DNA of 64,000 nucleotides. Source: Streptococcus infantis (GTDB taxonomy: Bacteria > Bacillota > Bacilli > Lactobacillales > Streptococcaceae). Location: contig NZ_JADMUH010000001.1 of assembly GCF_015546995.1 (NCBI RefSeq), positions 1 through 64,000 of the forward strand, read 5' to 3'. Each line of letters begins with the position of its first letter. The first letter of the stretch is position 1. Positions 34,986 to 44,283 of this stretch are shown piece after piece. Below the pieces are notes generated by a model that had not been told where the DNA came from, did not search any database, and worked only from the letters and a program-made list of their open reading frames with translations. The position numbers and the translations under genes are program-made.

Positions 34986-35576
34986 ATGAGTAAAATGTAT
35001 TATGCAGAAAATCCAGATGCAGCCCATGATGTTCATGAACTTAGAGTTGACCTACTTGGGCAAAAGATGACCTTTTTGACAGATGCTGGTGTCTTTAGTA
35101 AAAAAATGATTGATTTCGGAAGTCAGTTATTGTTAAGATGTCTAGATGTCGAAAAAGATGAAAAAATCCTTGATGTTGGTTGTGGCTATGGTCCCATCGG
35201 CTTGTCTTTGGTTAAAGCTTATGGTGCCCAAGCGACCATGGTGGATATCAATAATCGTGCCCTGGATTTAGCCCAGCAAAATGCAGTAAAAAACAATGTT
35301 CAAGCGACTATCTTCCAGTCCAATATTTATGAGCAGGTAGAAGGTCAATTCGATCATGTTATTTCGAATCCGCCCATTCGTGCAGGCAAGCAGGTCGTTC
35401 ATGAAATCATCGAGAACAGTATTGATTATCTTAAGGATGGTGGAGATTTGACCATTGTCATCCAAAAGAAACAGGGAGCTCCTAGTGCTAAAAACAAGAT
35501 GGAAGAAGTCTTTGGTAATTGTGAGGTCGTGAAGAAAGACAAGGGATATTATATCCTTAGAAGTGTGAAAGAATGA
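34986..35576 (+). CDS. Class I SAM-dependent methyltransferase (RsmC-like)
   Basis: A 196-residue methyltransferase with the SAM motif ILDVGCGYGPIGLSL near residue 61 and the active-site-like motif ISNPPIRAG, the NPPhR form seen in 16S rRNA guanine-N2 methylases such as RsmC. It could modify rRNA; the substrate is inferred. It is the first gene of the nucleoside operon and shares ATGA with pdp. Its start has no SD and lies 6 nt after the -10 box. Confidence 0.85.
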   Translation: MSKMYYAENPDAAHDVHELRVDLLGQKMTFLTDAGVFSKKMIDFGSQLLLRCLDVEKDEKILDVGCGYGPIGLSLVKAYGAQATMVDINNRALDLAQQNAVKNNVQATIFQSNIYEQVEGQFDHVISNPPIRAGKQVVHEIIENSIDYLKDGGDLTIVIQKKQGAPSAKNKMEEVFGNCEVVKKDKGYYILRSVKE

Positions 35577-36856
35577 GAGCAGTAGATCTAATCCAGAAAA
35601 AAAGAGACGGTCAAGAACTGACCTCAAGTGAAATCAAATGGCTGGTAGAAGGCTATGTAGCTGGAACTGTTCCAGATTATCAAATGTCTGCTTTTGCTAT
35701 GGCTGTTTATTTTAAAGGCATGACCACACGTGAGATTTCTGATTTGACTATGAACATGGTCAAGACAGGTCAGGAATTTGATTTATCCGCTATTGAAGGT
35801 ATAAAGGTCGATAAACACTCTACCGGGGGAGTAGGAGATAAGGTTACCTTGATTTTAGCTCCATTAGTCGCTAGTTTTGACGTACCAGTTGCCAAGATGA
35901 GTGGTAGAGGTCTGGGGCACACCGGAGGTACTATCGATAAATTAGAATCTATCAAAGGTTTTCAAGTCGAACGCAGTCAGGATGACTTTATCAAACAGGT
36001 TCAGGATATCGGGGTTTCAGTTATTGGTCAATCTGACCAACTAGTCAAAGCGGATAAGTTGCTCTATGCACTACGTGATGTGACAGCAACAGTTGATACT
36101 ATTCCACTGATTGCTAGTTCTGTCATGAGTAAAAAGATTGCAGCTGGAGCGGATGCTATTTTGCTTGATGTTACTGTCGGTGAAGGTGCCTTTATGAAGA
36201 CAGTCGACGAAGCGCGTGAACTAGCTCAAACCATGGTGAATCTCGGGAAAGCTGTTGGTCGCAAGACAGTAGCAGTCATTACGGATATGAGTCAACCTTT
36301 GGGACGTGCCATTGGGAATCGCTTGGAAATTCTAGAAGCTCTGGAAATTCTTCAAGGTAAAGGCCGTCAAGATATTAGCCACTTTATCTGTGAGTTAGCC
36401 CAGATTATGCTTTCTCTGGCAAATGTTGAAAAAACAGTCGAGGAAGTAAGGCAACATCTTGAAAATGGTCAGGCGCTTAAGAAGTTCGAAGAGATGGTTG
36501 CCGCTCAAGGTGGAGATTTAGAAGATCTTTATCGACCTGTAACTGCTGATCATGTGGTAGAAATTCCTGCTCAGGAAGATGGTGTTATTGAGGCACTGCC
36601 AGCCATGGAGTTAGGTCTTTTCGCTATGAGATTAGGTGCTGGTCGTGCAGTCAAAACAGATGCTCTTGATTATGAGACAGGAATTGTTTTTGAGAAGAAA
36701 GTTGGAGAATCAGTCAAAAAAGGTGAAATTGTCGCAAAAGTATATGCAAATGGCAAAATTTCTCCGGAACTAGTTACAGATTTCCAAAAATATGTTAAAA
36801 TTAAAATAAGTGATGAAACGCTTAAAACGCGTGAAATCATCGAAATCATCTCCTAA
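35573..36856 (+). CDS. pdp: Pyrimidine-nucleoside phosphorylase
   Basis: A 427-residue enzyme that cleaves thymidine, uridine and deoxyuridine with phosphate. Features are the phosphorylase family motif MSGRGLGHTGGTIDKLES near residue 108, the KHSTGGVGDKVTL phosphate loop near residue 80 and a C-terminal domain (AMRLGAGRAVKTD). Overlap with the upstream methyltransferase gene and 17-nt spacing to deoC show one operon. Confidence 0.95.
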   Translation: MRAVDLIQKKRDGQELTSSEIKWLVEGYVAGTVPDYQMSAFAMAVYFKGMTTREISDLTMNMVKTGQEFDLSAIEGIKVDKHSTGGVGDKVTLILAPLVASFDVPVAKMSGRGLGHTGGTIDKLESIKGFQVERSQDDFIKQVQDIGVSVIGQSDQLVKADKLLYALRDVTATVDTIPLIASSVMSKKIAAGADAILLDVTVGEGAFMKTVDEARELAQTMVNLGKAVGRKTVAVITDMSQPLGRAIGNRLEILEALEILQGKGRQDISHFICELAQIMLSLANVEKTVEEVRQHLENGQALKKFEEMVAAQGGDLEDLYRPVTADHVVEIPAQEDGVIEALPAMELGLFAMRLGAGRAVKTDALDYETGIVFEKKVGESVKKGEIVAKVYANGKISPELVTDFQKYVKIKISDETLKTREIIEIIS

Positions 36857-36873
36857 TTTAAGGAAAATCCGAA

Positions 36874-37536
36874 ATGAAATTAAATAAATACATTGATCAT
36901 ACGCTTTTAAAGCAAGATGCGACCGAACAACAAATCGATCGTTTGCTATCTGAAGCAAGAGAGTACGATTTTGCCAGTGTTTGTGTGAATCCTTGCTGGG
37001 TTTCTCATGCAAAAGCTGGTCTAACAGATACTTATGTCAAGGTTTGTACAGTTGTAGGTTTTCCTCTTGGAGCTACAACTTCAGCTGTCAAAGCCTATGA
37101 AACCAAAGAAGCCATCCAAAACGGTGCTGACGAAATTGATATGGTTATCAACGTTGGAGCGCTTAAGTCCGGGAATGCTGACTTGGTCGAATCAGATATT
37201 CGAGCAGTTGTTGAAGCAAGTGGAGACAAATTGGTTAAGGTTATTATCGAGGCTTGTTTGTTAACGGATGAAGAAAAAGTTCTGGCTTGCCAACTTGCTC
37301 AAAAAGCTGGTGCAGACTTTGTCAAGACTTCTACAGGTTTCTCAACAGGTGGAGCAACTTTGCCAGATGTTCAATTAATGCGTCAGACAGTTGGACCTGA
37401 TGTGGGGGTCAAAGCAGCTGGGGGAGCTCGTTCTTATGCAGATGCAGTTGCCTTTGTTGAAGCAGGAGCTACTCGTATTGGAACATCTTCTGGTGTTGCA
37501 ATCTTAAAAGGAGAATTAGCTGATGGCGACTACTGA
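36874..37536 (+). CDS. deoC: Deoxyribose-phosphate aldolase
   Basis: DeoC splits 2-deoxyribose 5-phosphate into glyceraldehyde 3-phosphate and acetaldehyde. The 220-residue TIM barrel has IDHTLLK, the [10 protein letters not shown] strand and the Schiff-base lysine in [10 protein letters not shown], followed by VKAAGGAR. It overlaps cdd by 14 nt. Confidence 0.97.
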   Translation: MKLNKYIDHTLLKQDATEQQIDRLLSEAREYDFASVCVNPCWVSHAKAGLTDTYVKVCTVVGFPLGATTSAVKAYETKEAIQNGADEIDMVINVGALKSGNADLVESDIRAVVEASGDKLVKVIIEACLLTDEEKVLACQLAQKAGADFVKTSTGFSTGGATLPDVQLMRQTVGPDVGVKAAGGARSYADAVAFVEAGATRIGTSSGVAILKGELADGDY

Positions 37537-37912
37537 GTTGATTGAATTAGCAATTGAAACTAGTAAGAAAGCTTACGTTCCCTACTCACATTTTCCGATT
37601 GGCGCTGTTTTGGTAGCCAAGGACGGAAGTATCTATACAGGGGTTAACATTGAAAATGCTAGCTACCCCTTGACCAACTGTGGCGAAAGAACTGCAATCT
37701 TTAAGGCGGTCTCTGAAGGACAACGAGACTTTTCAGAATTGATTGTCTATGGTCAAACTGAAAAACCAATTTCGCCTTGCGGTGCTTGTCGGCAAGTTAT
37801 GGTCGAATTTTTTAAACCAGATCTAAAGGTGACTCTAGTCGCCAAAGATAAAACGACGGTCGAGATGACGGTCGGGGAATTACTTCCATATTCTTTTACA
37901 GACTTGCAATAG
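37523..37912 (+). CDS. cdd: Cytidine deaminase
   Basis: A 129-residue tetrameric-type cytidine deaminase with zinc ligands in NCGERTA and PCGACRQVM and the GVNIENASY substrate loop. It turns cytidine and deoxycytidine into uridine forms usable by Pdp. It overlaps deoC and is followed by a structured leader before the transporter genes. Confidence 0.97.
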   Translation: MATTELIELAIETSKKAYVPYSHFPIGAVLVAKDGSIYTGVNIENASYPLTNCGERTAIFKAVSEGQRDFSELIVYGQTEKPISPCGACRQVMVEFFKPDLKVTLVAKDKTTVEMTVGELLPYSFTDLQ

Positions 37913-37980
37913 TCTGTGTCACTCTCTGAGTGGCAAGGGTCCTCGTGACCAATCAATTCATACTTGCAACTTAGTTGCGC
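37899..37980 (+). other. Hairpin-rich leader between cdd and the nucleoside-binding lipoprotein gene
   Basis: Four short hairpins follow each other: CAGACT/AGTCTG (37899-37916), CACTC/GAGTG (37920-37932), GGTC/GACC (37938-37950) and GCAAC/GTTGC (37966-37978). None has a T-run. The SD of the lipoprotein gene follows directly. It may be an RNA processing or stability site that sets lipoprotein levels above those of cdd. Confidence 0.5.
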
Positions 37981-38002
37981 ATCTTATTTAGGAGGTTCAG
38001 TA

Positions 38003-39058
38003 ATGAACAAGAAACAATGGCTAGGCCTTGGTCTAGTTGCAGTAGCAGCATTTGGACTTGCTGCATGTGGCAATCGCTCTTCTCGTAACGCAGCTTCATC
38101 TTCTTCTGATGTGAAGACTAAAGCAGCTATCGTTACAGATACTGGTGGTGTTGATGATAAATCATTTAACCAATCAGCTTGGGAAGGTCTTCAAGCTTGG
38201 GGTAAAGAACACAACCTTTCAAAAGACAATGGTTACACTTACTTCCAATCAACAAGTGAAGCTGACTACGCTAACAACTTGAACCAAGCAGCTGGAAGCT
38301 ACAACTTGATTTTCGGTGTTGGTTTTGCTCTTCACAACGCTGTTGAAGAAGCAGCAAAAGAACATTCAGATAAAAACTATGTTTTGATTGACGATGTGAT
38401 TAAAGATCAAAAGAACGTTGCTAGCGTTACTTTCGCAGACAACGAAGCAGCTTACCTTGCAGGTGTTGCAGCTGCTAAAACTACAAAAACTAAACAAGTT
38501 GGTTTTGTAGGTGGTATGGAATCTGAAGTTATTTCTCGTTTCGCAGCTGGTTTTAAAGCTGGTGTTGAGTCAGTTGACCCATCTATCAAGGTTCAAGTAG
38601 ACTATGCTGGATCATTTGGTGATGCGGCTAAAGGTAAAACAATCGCTGCAGCTCAATACGCTGCAGGTGCAGACGTTATTTACCAAGCAGCTGGTGGTAC
38701 TGGAGCAGGTGTCTTCTCTGAAGCTAAATCATTGAACGAAAGTAAAAATGAAGACGAAAAAGTTTGGGTTATCGGTGTAGACCGTGACCAAGTTGATGAA
38801 GGTAAATACACTTCTAAAGACGGTAAAGAAGCTAACTTCGTGCTTGCTTCTACATTGAAACAAGTTGGAACAACAGTTCAAGATATCTCAAACAAGACTG
38901 AAAAAGGTGAATTCCCTGGCGGTCAAGTTATCGTTTACTCATTGAAGGATAAAGGTGTTGACTTGGCAGTGACAAACCTTTCTGAAGAAGGTAAAAAAGC
39001 TGTTGAAGATGCAAAAGCTAAAATCCTTGATGGTAGCATCAAAGTTCCTGAAAAATAA
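38003..39058 (+). CDS. Nucleoside-binding BMP/PnrA-family lipoprotein
   Basis: A 351-residue BMP-family lipoprotein that captures nucleosides for the ABC transporter downstream. The signal peptide ends with lipobox LAAC (Cys22). Family features are AIVTDTGGVDDKSFNQ and the GxGFALHNA region. Start at 38003 (MNKKQWLGLG) follows AGGAGG. Pneumococcal PnrA is the close relative by position and family. Confidence 0.93.
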   Translation: MNKKQWLGLGLVAVAAFGLAACGNRSSRNAASSSSDVKTKAAIVTDTGGVDDKSFNQSAWEGLQAWGKEHNLSKDNGYTYFQSTSEADYANNLNQAAGSYNLIFGVGFALHNAVEEAAKEHSDKNYVLIDDVIKDQKNVASVTFADNEAAYLAGVAAAKTTKTKQVGFVGGMESEVISRFAAGFKAGVESVDPSIKVQVDYAGSFGDAAKGKTIAAAQYAAGADVIYQAAGGTGAGVFSEAKSLNESKNEDEKVWVIGVDRDQVDEGKYTSKDGKEANFVLASTLKQVGTTVQDISNKTEKGEFPGGQVIVYSLKDKGVDLAVTNLSEEGKKAVEDAKAKILDGSIKVPEK

Positions 39059-39079
39059 TTGAAGGAAGTCATTTCTTAG

Positions 39080-39133
39080 GAAGCGGCCAGTGGCCGCTTC
39101 TTTAAGAATTGAGACAAATGGTTTTGTCTCAAT
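39080..39133 (+). other. Two stable hairpins between the lipoprotein and ATPase genes
   Basis: GAAGCGGCC/GGCCGCTTC (39080-39100, loop AGT, followed by only TTT) and an 11-bp stem ATTGAGACAAA/TTTGTCTCAAT (39108-39133). The first resembles a leaky terminator; both could protect the upstream mRNA. This explains higher lipoprotein than transporter expression in many such operons. Confidence 0.6.
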
Positions 39134-39198
39134 AGAGCTTGCTAAGTTTCTTTAGTAGGTTTTATTGAAACAAAATAAAACTCTGAAAGGAAGAGCAC

Positions 39199-40734
39199 AT
39201 GGCACACGAAAATGTCATTGAAATGCGTGAAATTACCAAAGTTTTTGGTGAATTTGTCGCTAACGACAAGATTAACCTTGAACTTCGTAAAGGTGAAATT
39301 CATGCACTTTTAGGAGAAAATGGAGCTGGTAAGTCCACTCTTATGAACATGCTAGCGGGGCTTCTAGAACCAACTAGTGGTGAAATTGTGGTCAACGGTC
39401 AAGTTGTAAAGCTAGATTCGCCATCAAAAGCGGCTAGCTTAGGAATTGGGATGGTCCACCAACACTTTATGTTGGTAGAAGCTTTCACTGTTGCTGAAAA
39501 TATCATTTTGGGGAGTGAATTGACCAAAAATGGTGTGCTAGATATTGCTCGTGCAACTCGAGAAATCAATGAGTTGTCTGAACGTTATGGCCTTGCTGTG
39601 AATCCTTCTGCCAAAGTTGCAGACATCTCTGTCGGCGCTCAACAACGTGTTGAAATCCTAAAGACACTTTATCGTGGAGCTGATATTCTTATCTTTGACG
39701 AACCTACTGCTGTTTTGACGCCATCAGAAATTGATGAGTTGATGGCTATCATGAAGAACTTGGTTAAAGAAGGTAAATCAATTGTCTTGATTACCCATAA
39801 GTTGGATGAGATTCGTGCTGTATCAGATCGTGTTACAGTTATCCGTCGTGGTAAATCTATTGAAACAGTTGAGATTGCTGGTGCGACTAATGCTGACTTA
39901 GCTGAGATGATGGTAGGACGTTCTGTTTCCTTTAAAACTGAGAAACAGGAAGCTCAACCTAAAGAAGTTATTCTGTCTATTAAAGACCTAGTAGTAAACG
40001 AAAACCGTGGTGTTCCTGCAGTTAAAAATCTCTCACTCGATGTTCGAGCTGGTGAGATTGTCGGAATTGCCGGTATTGATGGAAATGGTCAATCTGAATT
40101 AATCCAAGCTATCACTGGTCTTCGTAAGATTGAGTCTGGTAGCGTGGAGTTGAAAGGCCAGTCTATCGTAGGTTTACACCCTCGTCAAATTACAGAAATG
40201 AGTGTAGGCCACGTTCCAGAAGATCGTCACCGTGATGGTTTAGTTTTAGAAATGATGATTTCTGAAAATATCGCTCTTCAAACCTACTATAAGGAACCTC
40301 TTAGCAAGAAGGGAATCTTAAACTACACCAATATCATCGGGTACGCTAAACAGTTAATGCAAGAATTCGATGTGCGTGCTGCTAGTGAGATTGTTCCAGC
40401 CTCAGCTCTTTCTGGAGGAAATCAACAAAAAGCAATTATCGCTCGAGAAGTCGATCGAAATCCTGATCTCCTCATCGTCAGTCAACCTACTCGTGGTTTG
40501 GACGTCGGTGCCATTGAGTACATTCACAAACGCTTGATTCAAGAACGTGATAATGGGAAAGCTGTCCTTGTAGTCAGCTTTGAACTTGATGAGATTCTAA
40601 ATGTCTCTGATAGAATTGCTGTTATCCACGATGGTAAGATTCAAGGGATTGTAACACCAGAAACAACCAACAAGCAAGAGCTTGGTGTCTTGATGGCTGG
40701 TGGTGAATTGGAAAAGGAGAAGAGTGATGTCTAA
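39199..40734 (+). CDS. Nucleoside ABC transporter ATP-binding protein
   Basis: A 511-residue tandem ATPase like Bacillus NupO (YufO). The N-terminal half has an intact Walker A GENGAGKST and Walker B LIFDEPTAVL. The C-terminal half has a degenerate P-loop GIDGNGQSE and signature LSGGNQQKAII. It energises nucleoside uptake with the PnrA-like lipoprotein and the two permeases downstream, overlapping the first by 8 nt. Confidence 0.93.
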   Translation: MAHENVIEMREITKVFGEFVANDKINLELRKGEIHALLGENGAGKSTLMNMLAGLLEPTSGEIVVNGQVVKLDSPSKAASLGIGMVHQHFMLVEAFTVAENIILGSELTKNGVLDIARATREINELSERYGLAVNPSAKVADISVGAQQRVEILKTLYRGADILIFDEPTAVLTPSEIDELMAIMKNLVKEGKSIVLITHKLDEIRAVSDRVTVIRRGKSIETVEIAGATNADLAEMMVGRSVSFKTEKQEAQPKEVILSIKDLVVNENRGVPAVKNLSLDVRAGEIVGIAGIDGNGQSELIQAITGLRKIESGSVELKGQSIVGLHPRQITEMSVGHVPEDRHRDGLVLEMMISENIALQTYYKEPLSKKGILNYTNIIGYAKQLMQEFDVRAASEIVPASALSGGNQQKAIIAREVDRNPDLLIVSQPTRGLDVGAIEYIHKRLIQERDNGKAVLVVSFELDEILNVSDRIAVIHDGKIQGIVTPETTNKQELGVLMAGGELEKEKSDV

Positions 40735-41785
40735 AAAATTACAACAAATTTCGGTTCCTTTGATTTCTGTTATTTTAGGAATTCTACTCGGAGCCATCGT
40801 CATGTGGATTTTCGGCTACGATGCTATCTGGGGCTATGAAGAATTATTCTACACAGCATTTGGTAGTGTTCGTGGAATCGGTGAAATCTTCCGTGCTATG
40901 GGACCTTTAATTCTGATTGCCCTTGGATTTGCAGTTGCAAGTCGTGCTGGTTTCTTTAACGTTGGTCTTCCAGGACAAGCTCTCGCAGGTTGGGTTATGA
41001 GTGGCTGGTTCGCTCTCTCTTTCCCAGATTTGCCACGACCATTGATGATTCTTGCGACGATTGTAATTGCCTTAGTTGCAGGAGGGATCGTTGGTGCTAT
41101 TCCTGGTATCTTAAGAGCCTACCTTGGGACATCTGAAGTTATTGTAACCATCATGATGAACTACATTGTTCTTTATGTGGGCAATGCCTTTATTCATCAC
41201 TTCCCTAAAGAAATCATGCAAAGTACTGACTCATCCATTCGAGTAAGTGCAAATGCAACTTATCAGACGCCATGGCTTGCTGAGTTAACTGGAAACTCTC
41301 GTATGAACATTGGGATTTTCTTTGCTATCATAGCAGTAGCGGTTATCTGGTTCTTGCTCAAGAAAACAACTCTTGGTTTTGAAATCCGTGCAGTTGGATT
41401 AAACCCAAATGCTTCTGAATATGCAGGTATTTCTGCAAAACGTACTATTATCCTATCGATGATTATCTCAGGTGCTCTTGCAGGACTTGGTGGCGCAGTA
41501 GAAGGACTTGGTACCTTCCAAAACGTTTATGTTCAAGGTTCATCATTAGCAATCGGATTTAACGGTATGGCAGTAAGCCTACTTGCTTCAAACTCACCAG
41601 TTGGAATTCTATTTGCAGCCTTCCTTTTCAGTGTTCTTCAAGTTGGAGCCCCTGGTATGAATGCTGCACAAGTACCATCTGAGCTTGTAAGTATCGTTAC
41701 AGCCTCAATTATCCTCTTTGTCAGCGTTCACTACATCATCGAACGCTTTGTCAAACCAAGAAAACAACTTAAAGGAGGTAAATAA
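40727..41785 (+). CDS. Nucleoside ABC transporter permease 1
   Basis: A 352-residue membrane protein with about ten segments and the branched-chain-type permease stretch GFFNVGLPGQALAG. It corresponds to NupP/YufP. I use ATG 40727 (MSKKLQQIS), preceded by AAGGAGAAGAG inside the ATPase gene. Confidence 0.91.
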   Translation: MSKKLQQISVPLISVILGILLGAIVMWIFGYDAIWGYEELFYTAFGSVRGIGEIFRAMGPLILIALGFAVASRAGFFNVGLPGQALAGWVMSGWFALSFPDLPRPLMILATIVIALVAGGIVGAIPGILRAYLGTSEVIVTIMMNYIVLYVGNAFIHHFPKEIMQSTDSSIRVSANATYQTPWLAELTGNSRMNIGIFFAIIAVAVIWFLLKKTTLGFEIRAVGLNPNASEYAGISAKRTIILSMIISGALAGLGGAVEGLGTFQNVYVQGSSLAIGFNGMAVSLLASNSPVGILFAAFLFSVLQVGAPGMNAAQVPSELVSIVTASIILFVSVHYIIERFVKPRKQLKGGK

Positions 41786-41787
41786 GG

Positions 41788-42744
41788 ATGTCGATTACAA
41801 CAATGTTAACCCTTATGGTTTCTTCGATGTTGATTTATGCAGCACCACTTATTTTCACAAGTATCGGAGGAGTTTTCTCTGAACGTGGTGGAGTTGTTAA
41901 CGTTGGCCTTGAAGGAATCATGGTCATGGGTGCCTTTTCTGGAGTTGTTTTTAACCTTGAATTTGCTCAAGATTTGGGAGCATTAACTCCTTGGTTAGCT
42001 CTTCTAGTTGGTGGATTAGTCGGAGCTATCTTCTCGCTCATTCACGCAGTAGCTACAGTTCATTTCCGTGCAGACCATGTTGTCAGTGGTACTGTACTTA
42101 ACTTGATGGCGCCAGCCTTGGCAGTTTTCTTGGTGAAGGTGCTTTATAATAAGGGACAAACGGATAACTTAACGCAAACTTTTGGTCGCTTTGACTTCCC
42201 GGTATTAGCTAATATCCCTGTTATCGGAGATATCTTCTTCAAGTCAACTAGTCTACTAGGTTACCTAGCAATTGCTTTCTCATTCCTAGCTTGGTTTATC
42301 CTCTTTAAGACTCGCTTTGGACTGCGCCTTCGTTCAGTTGGTGAACACCCACAAGCAGCAGATACTTTGGGTATCAATGTTTACAAGATGAGATATCTTG
42401 GAGTTGTGATTTCAGGCTTCCTTGGAGGAATCGGTGGAGCTATTTACGCTCAGTCAATCTCCGTCAACTTCTCAGTTACAACTATCGTAGGACCTGGATT
42501 TATCGCTCTTGCAGCCATGATCTTTGGTAAATGGAATCCTGTTGGTGCTATGCTTTCAAGTCTTTTCTTTGGGCTATCACAAAGTTTGGCAGTTATCGGT
42601 TCTCAGCTTCCTTTCTTGCAAGGAGTACCAGCCGTTTACTTGCAAATCGCACCATATCTCTTGACCATTGTCGTCCTAGCAGCCTTCTTTGGTAAAGCTG
42701 TTGCGCCGAAGGCAGATGGTATCAACTATATCAAGTCTAAATAA
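41788..42744 (+). CDS. Nucleoside ABC transporter permease 2
   Basis: A 318-residue permease (NupQ/YufQ type) with about eight to ten membrane segments and the motif RGGVVNVGLEGIMVMG. It follows the first permease after 2 nt, with AAAGGAGG as SD, and is the last gene of the nucleoside operon, ending at a convergent terminator. Confidence 0.91.
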   Translation: MSITTMLTLMVSSMLIYAAPLIFTSIGGVFSERGGVVNVGLEGIMVMGAFSGVVFNLEFAQDLGALTPWLALLVGGLVGAIFSLIHAVATVHFRADHVVSGTVLNLMAPALAVFLVKVLYNKGQTDNLTQTFGRFDFPVLANIPVIGDIFFKSTSLLGYLAIAFSFLAWFILFKTRFGLRLRSVGEHPQAADTLGINVYKMRYLGVVISGFLGGIGGAIYAQSISVNFSVTTIVGPGFIALAAMIFGKWNPVGAMLSSLFFGLSQSLAVIGSQLPFLQGVPAVYLQIAPYLLTIVVLAAFFGKAVAPKADGINYIKSK

Positions 42745-42749
42745 CATAA

Positions 42750-42780
42750 AAAACGTCAGTTTCAACTGACGTTTTATTTT
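42750..42780. terminator. Convergent terminator between the nucleoside transporter and plsY
   Basis: A 12-bp perfect stem AAAACGTCAGTT/AACTGACGTTTT with a 2-nt gap at the centre and T-rich tail. Confidence 0.87.
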
Positions 42781-43415
42781 TTTGGTTCTTGGTGCGTTAG
42801 GTTAAGTCCCCAAGGAATGAGATTTTCTGTTTTATTTTGTATACGTTTGATATTGTCCTTGTGGCGTACAATTACTAGACTTGCAAGACCAATAATAATC
42901 ACAGTAAAAAGTAGGTCATAACTAGTTAAAATAAATCCAAAGAGAGGAAACAGAAGGACTCCAATAATTGCAGCAATAGCAGCTGAAATACTAGAGAGGG
43001 AGATCATACTTCCCAGATATAGGATTCCAAAGAAAATGACTGCAAGGTAAAGGCAAAAGAGAGGAGCAAAACCAAAAATAACTCCAGCACTGGTTGCAAC
43101 AGCCTTACCACCCTTGAATTTTGCAAAGATAGGGAAGGTGTGGCCAATGACTGCTAAAAGCCCAAAGACGATTGGTGAAACTCCCTGCACATGGAAGATT
43201 AGTGGAAGTAGAGTGGCCAAAGTACCTTTAAAGAAGTCAATTACAAAGGTTACCATTCCAGCTTTTTTGCCTAAGATTCGGAAGGTATTGGTCGTTCCAG
43301 TATTCCCAGATCCATGTTCTCTTAGATTGATGTTAAAGAATATTTGTCCAATCCACAAGCCTGAAGGAATTGAACCCAATAAATAAGCTAAAATTAATAA
43401 TACTATTGTCATCAT
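42774..43415 (-). CDS. plsY: Acyl-phosphate glycerol-3-phosphate acyltransferase
   Basis: PlsY transfers acyl groups from acyl-phosphate to glycerol 3-phosphate, starting phospholipid synthesis. The 213-residue membrane protein has the motifs [22 protein letters not shown] and [12 protein letters not shown]. Start 43415 gives the length I recall for the pneumococcal protein. Its -10 box ends 6 nt before the ATG, so the mRNA may have almost no leader. Confidence 0.95.
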   Translation of the reverse strand: MMTIVLLILAYLLGSIPSGLWIGQIFFNINLREHGSGNTGTTNTFRILGKKAGMVTFVIDFFKGTLATLLPLIFHVQGVSPIVFGLLAVIGHTFPIFAKFKGGKAVATSAGVIFGFAPLFCLYLAVIFFGILYLGSMISLSSISAAIAAIIGVLLFPLFGFILTSYDLLFTVIIIGLASLVIVRHKDNIKRIQNKTENLIPWGLNLTHQEPKK

Positions 43416-43421
43416 GCTCCT

Positions 43422-43430
43422 ATTATACCA
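43422..43430 (-). promoter_or_regulatory. Extended -10 promoter overlapping the plsY start region
   Basis: On the minus strand TGGTATAAT (TATAAT at 43427-43422) is followed by AGGAGC and then the ATG. Confidence 0.65.
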
Positions 43431-43550
43431 TGAAATAGGAGAGAAACGAAACTGAATCTGTTTACTAGCTGTGACATCTGATACTTTATTAAAGTTGATA
43501 AGTTTATCATGAGTACCATTTTTATTCAAAAATAAAAGCTAAAGTTATAA

Positions 43551-43575
43551 AAATTCATGAAAATTTCTGAAAAAC
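43551..43575 (+). promoter_or_regulatory. Overlapping CodY-like boxes upstream of the amino-acid ABC operon
   Basis: Two overlapping 15-mers (43551-43565 and 43561-43575) each match the CodY consensus AATTTTCNGAAAATT at about 12 of 15 positions. The second abuts the -35 box. Repression in rich amino acids is inferred. Confidence 0.5.
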
Positions 43576-43603
43576 TTGATTTTGTGTTTATTTATGCTAT
43601 AAT
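43576..43603 (+). promoter_or_regulatory. Promoter of the amino-acid ABC operon
   Basis: TTGATT (43576-43581) and TATAAT (43598-43603) with 16-nt spacing and an extended TGC. Confidence 0.75.
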
Positions 43604-43631
43604 AGGAACAATCATTTTTAGGAGGTGGAAT

Positions 43632-44273
43632 ATGTCTTACTTATTTGAGATATTACCTAGTTTATTGAGCGGTGCGACAATGACTTTACAAGTATTTTCA
43701 CTGGTCTTACTCTTTTCAATTCCTTTAGGTATTTTGGTTGCCTTTTGCTTACAGGTCCATTGGAAACCCCTCCATTACATGATTGATGTTTATATCTGGG
43801 TGATGCGTGGGACACCATTGCTCTTGCAGTTAATCTTTATCTATTATGTTTTGCCAAGTATCGGGGTTCGACTTGATCGGGTACCAGCAGCGATTATTGC
43901 CTTTACGCTTAATTATGCAGCCTACTTTGCGGAAATATTCCGTGGAGGGATTGCAACCATTCCTCAAGGACAATATGAAGCAGCTAAGGTTTTGAAATTC
44001 AAACCTATCGATACCGTCCGCTATATTATCTTGCCACAAGTAACCAAGATTGTTTTACCAAGTGTATTTAACGAGGTTATGAGTTTGGTTAAAGATACTT
44101 CTTTGGTCTATGCACTCGGTATTTCAGATTTAATCCTAGCTAGTCGTACTGCAGCCAATCGTGATGCGAGTTTGATTCCAATGTTTTTAGCAGGAGCTAT
44201 CTATCTTCTCATGATTGGTATTGTTACGATTATAGCTAAGAAACTTGAGAAAAAGTTTAGCTACTATAGATAG
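43632..44273 (+). CDS. Amino-acid ABC transporter permease
   Basis: A 213-residue HisM/GlnP-type permease with about five membrane segments, the typical MRGTPLLLQLIFIYYVLP stretch and an EAA loop (GQYEAAKVLKFKP). Start at 43632 follows AGGAGG; the upstream in-frame ATG at 43557 precedes the promoter. It forms an importer with the next two genes. Confidence 0.93.
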   Translation: MSYLFEILPSLLSGATMTLQVFSLVLLFSIPLGILVAFCLQVHWKPLHYMIDVYIWVMRGTPLLLQLIFIYYVLPSIGVRLDRVPAAIIAFTLNYAAYFAEIFRGGIATIPQGQYEAAKVLKFKPIDTVRYIILPQVTKIVLPSVFNEVMSLVKDTSLVYALGISDLILASRTAANRDASLIPMFLAGAIYLLMIGIVTIIAKKLEKKFSYYR

Positions 44274-44283
44274 GAGGTTATCC

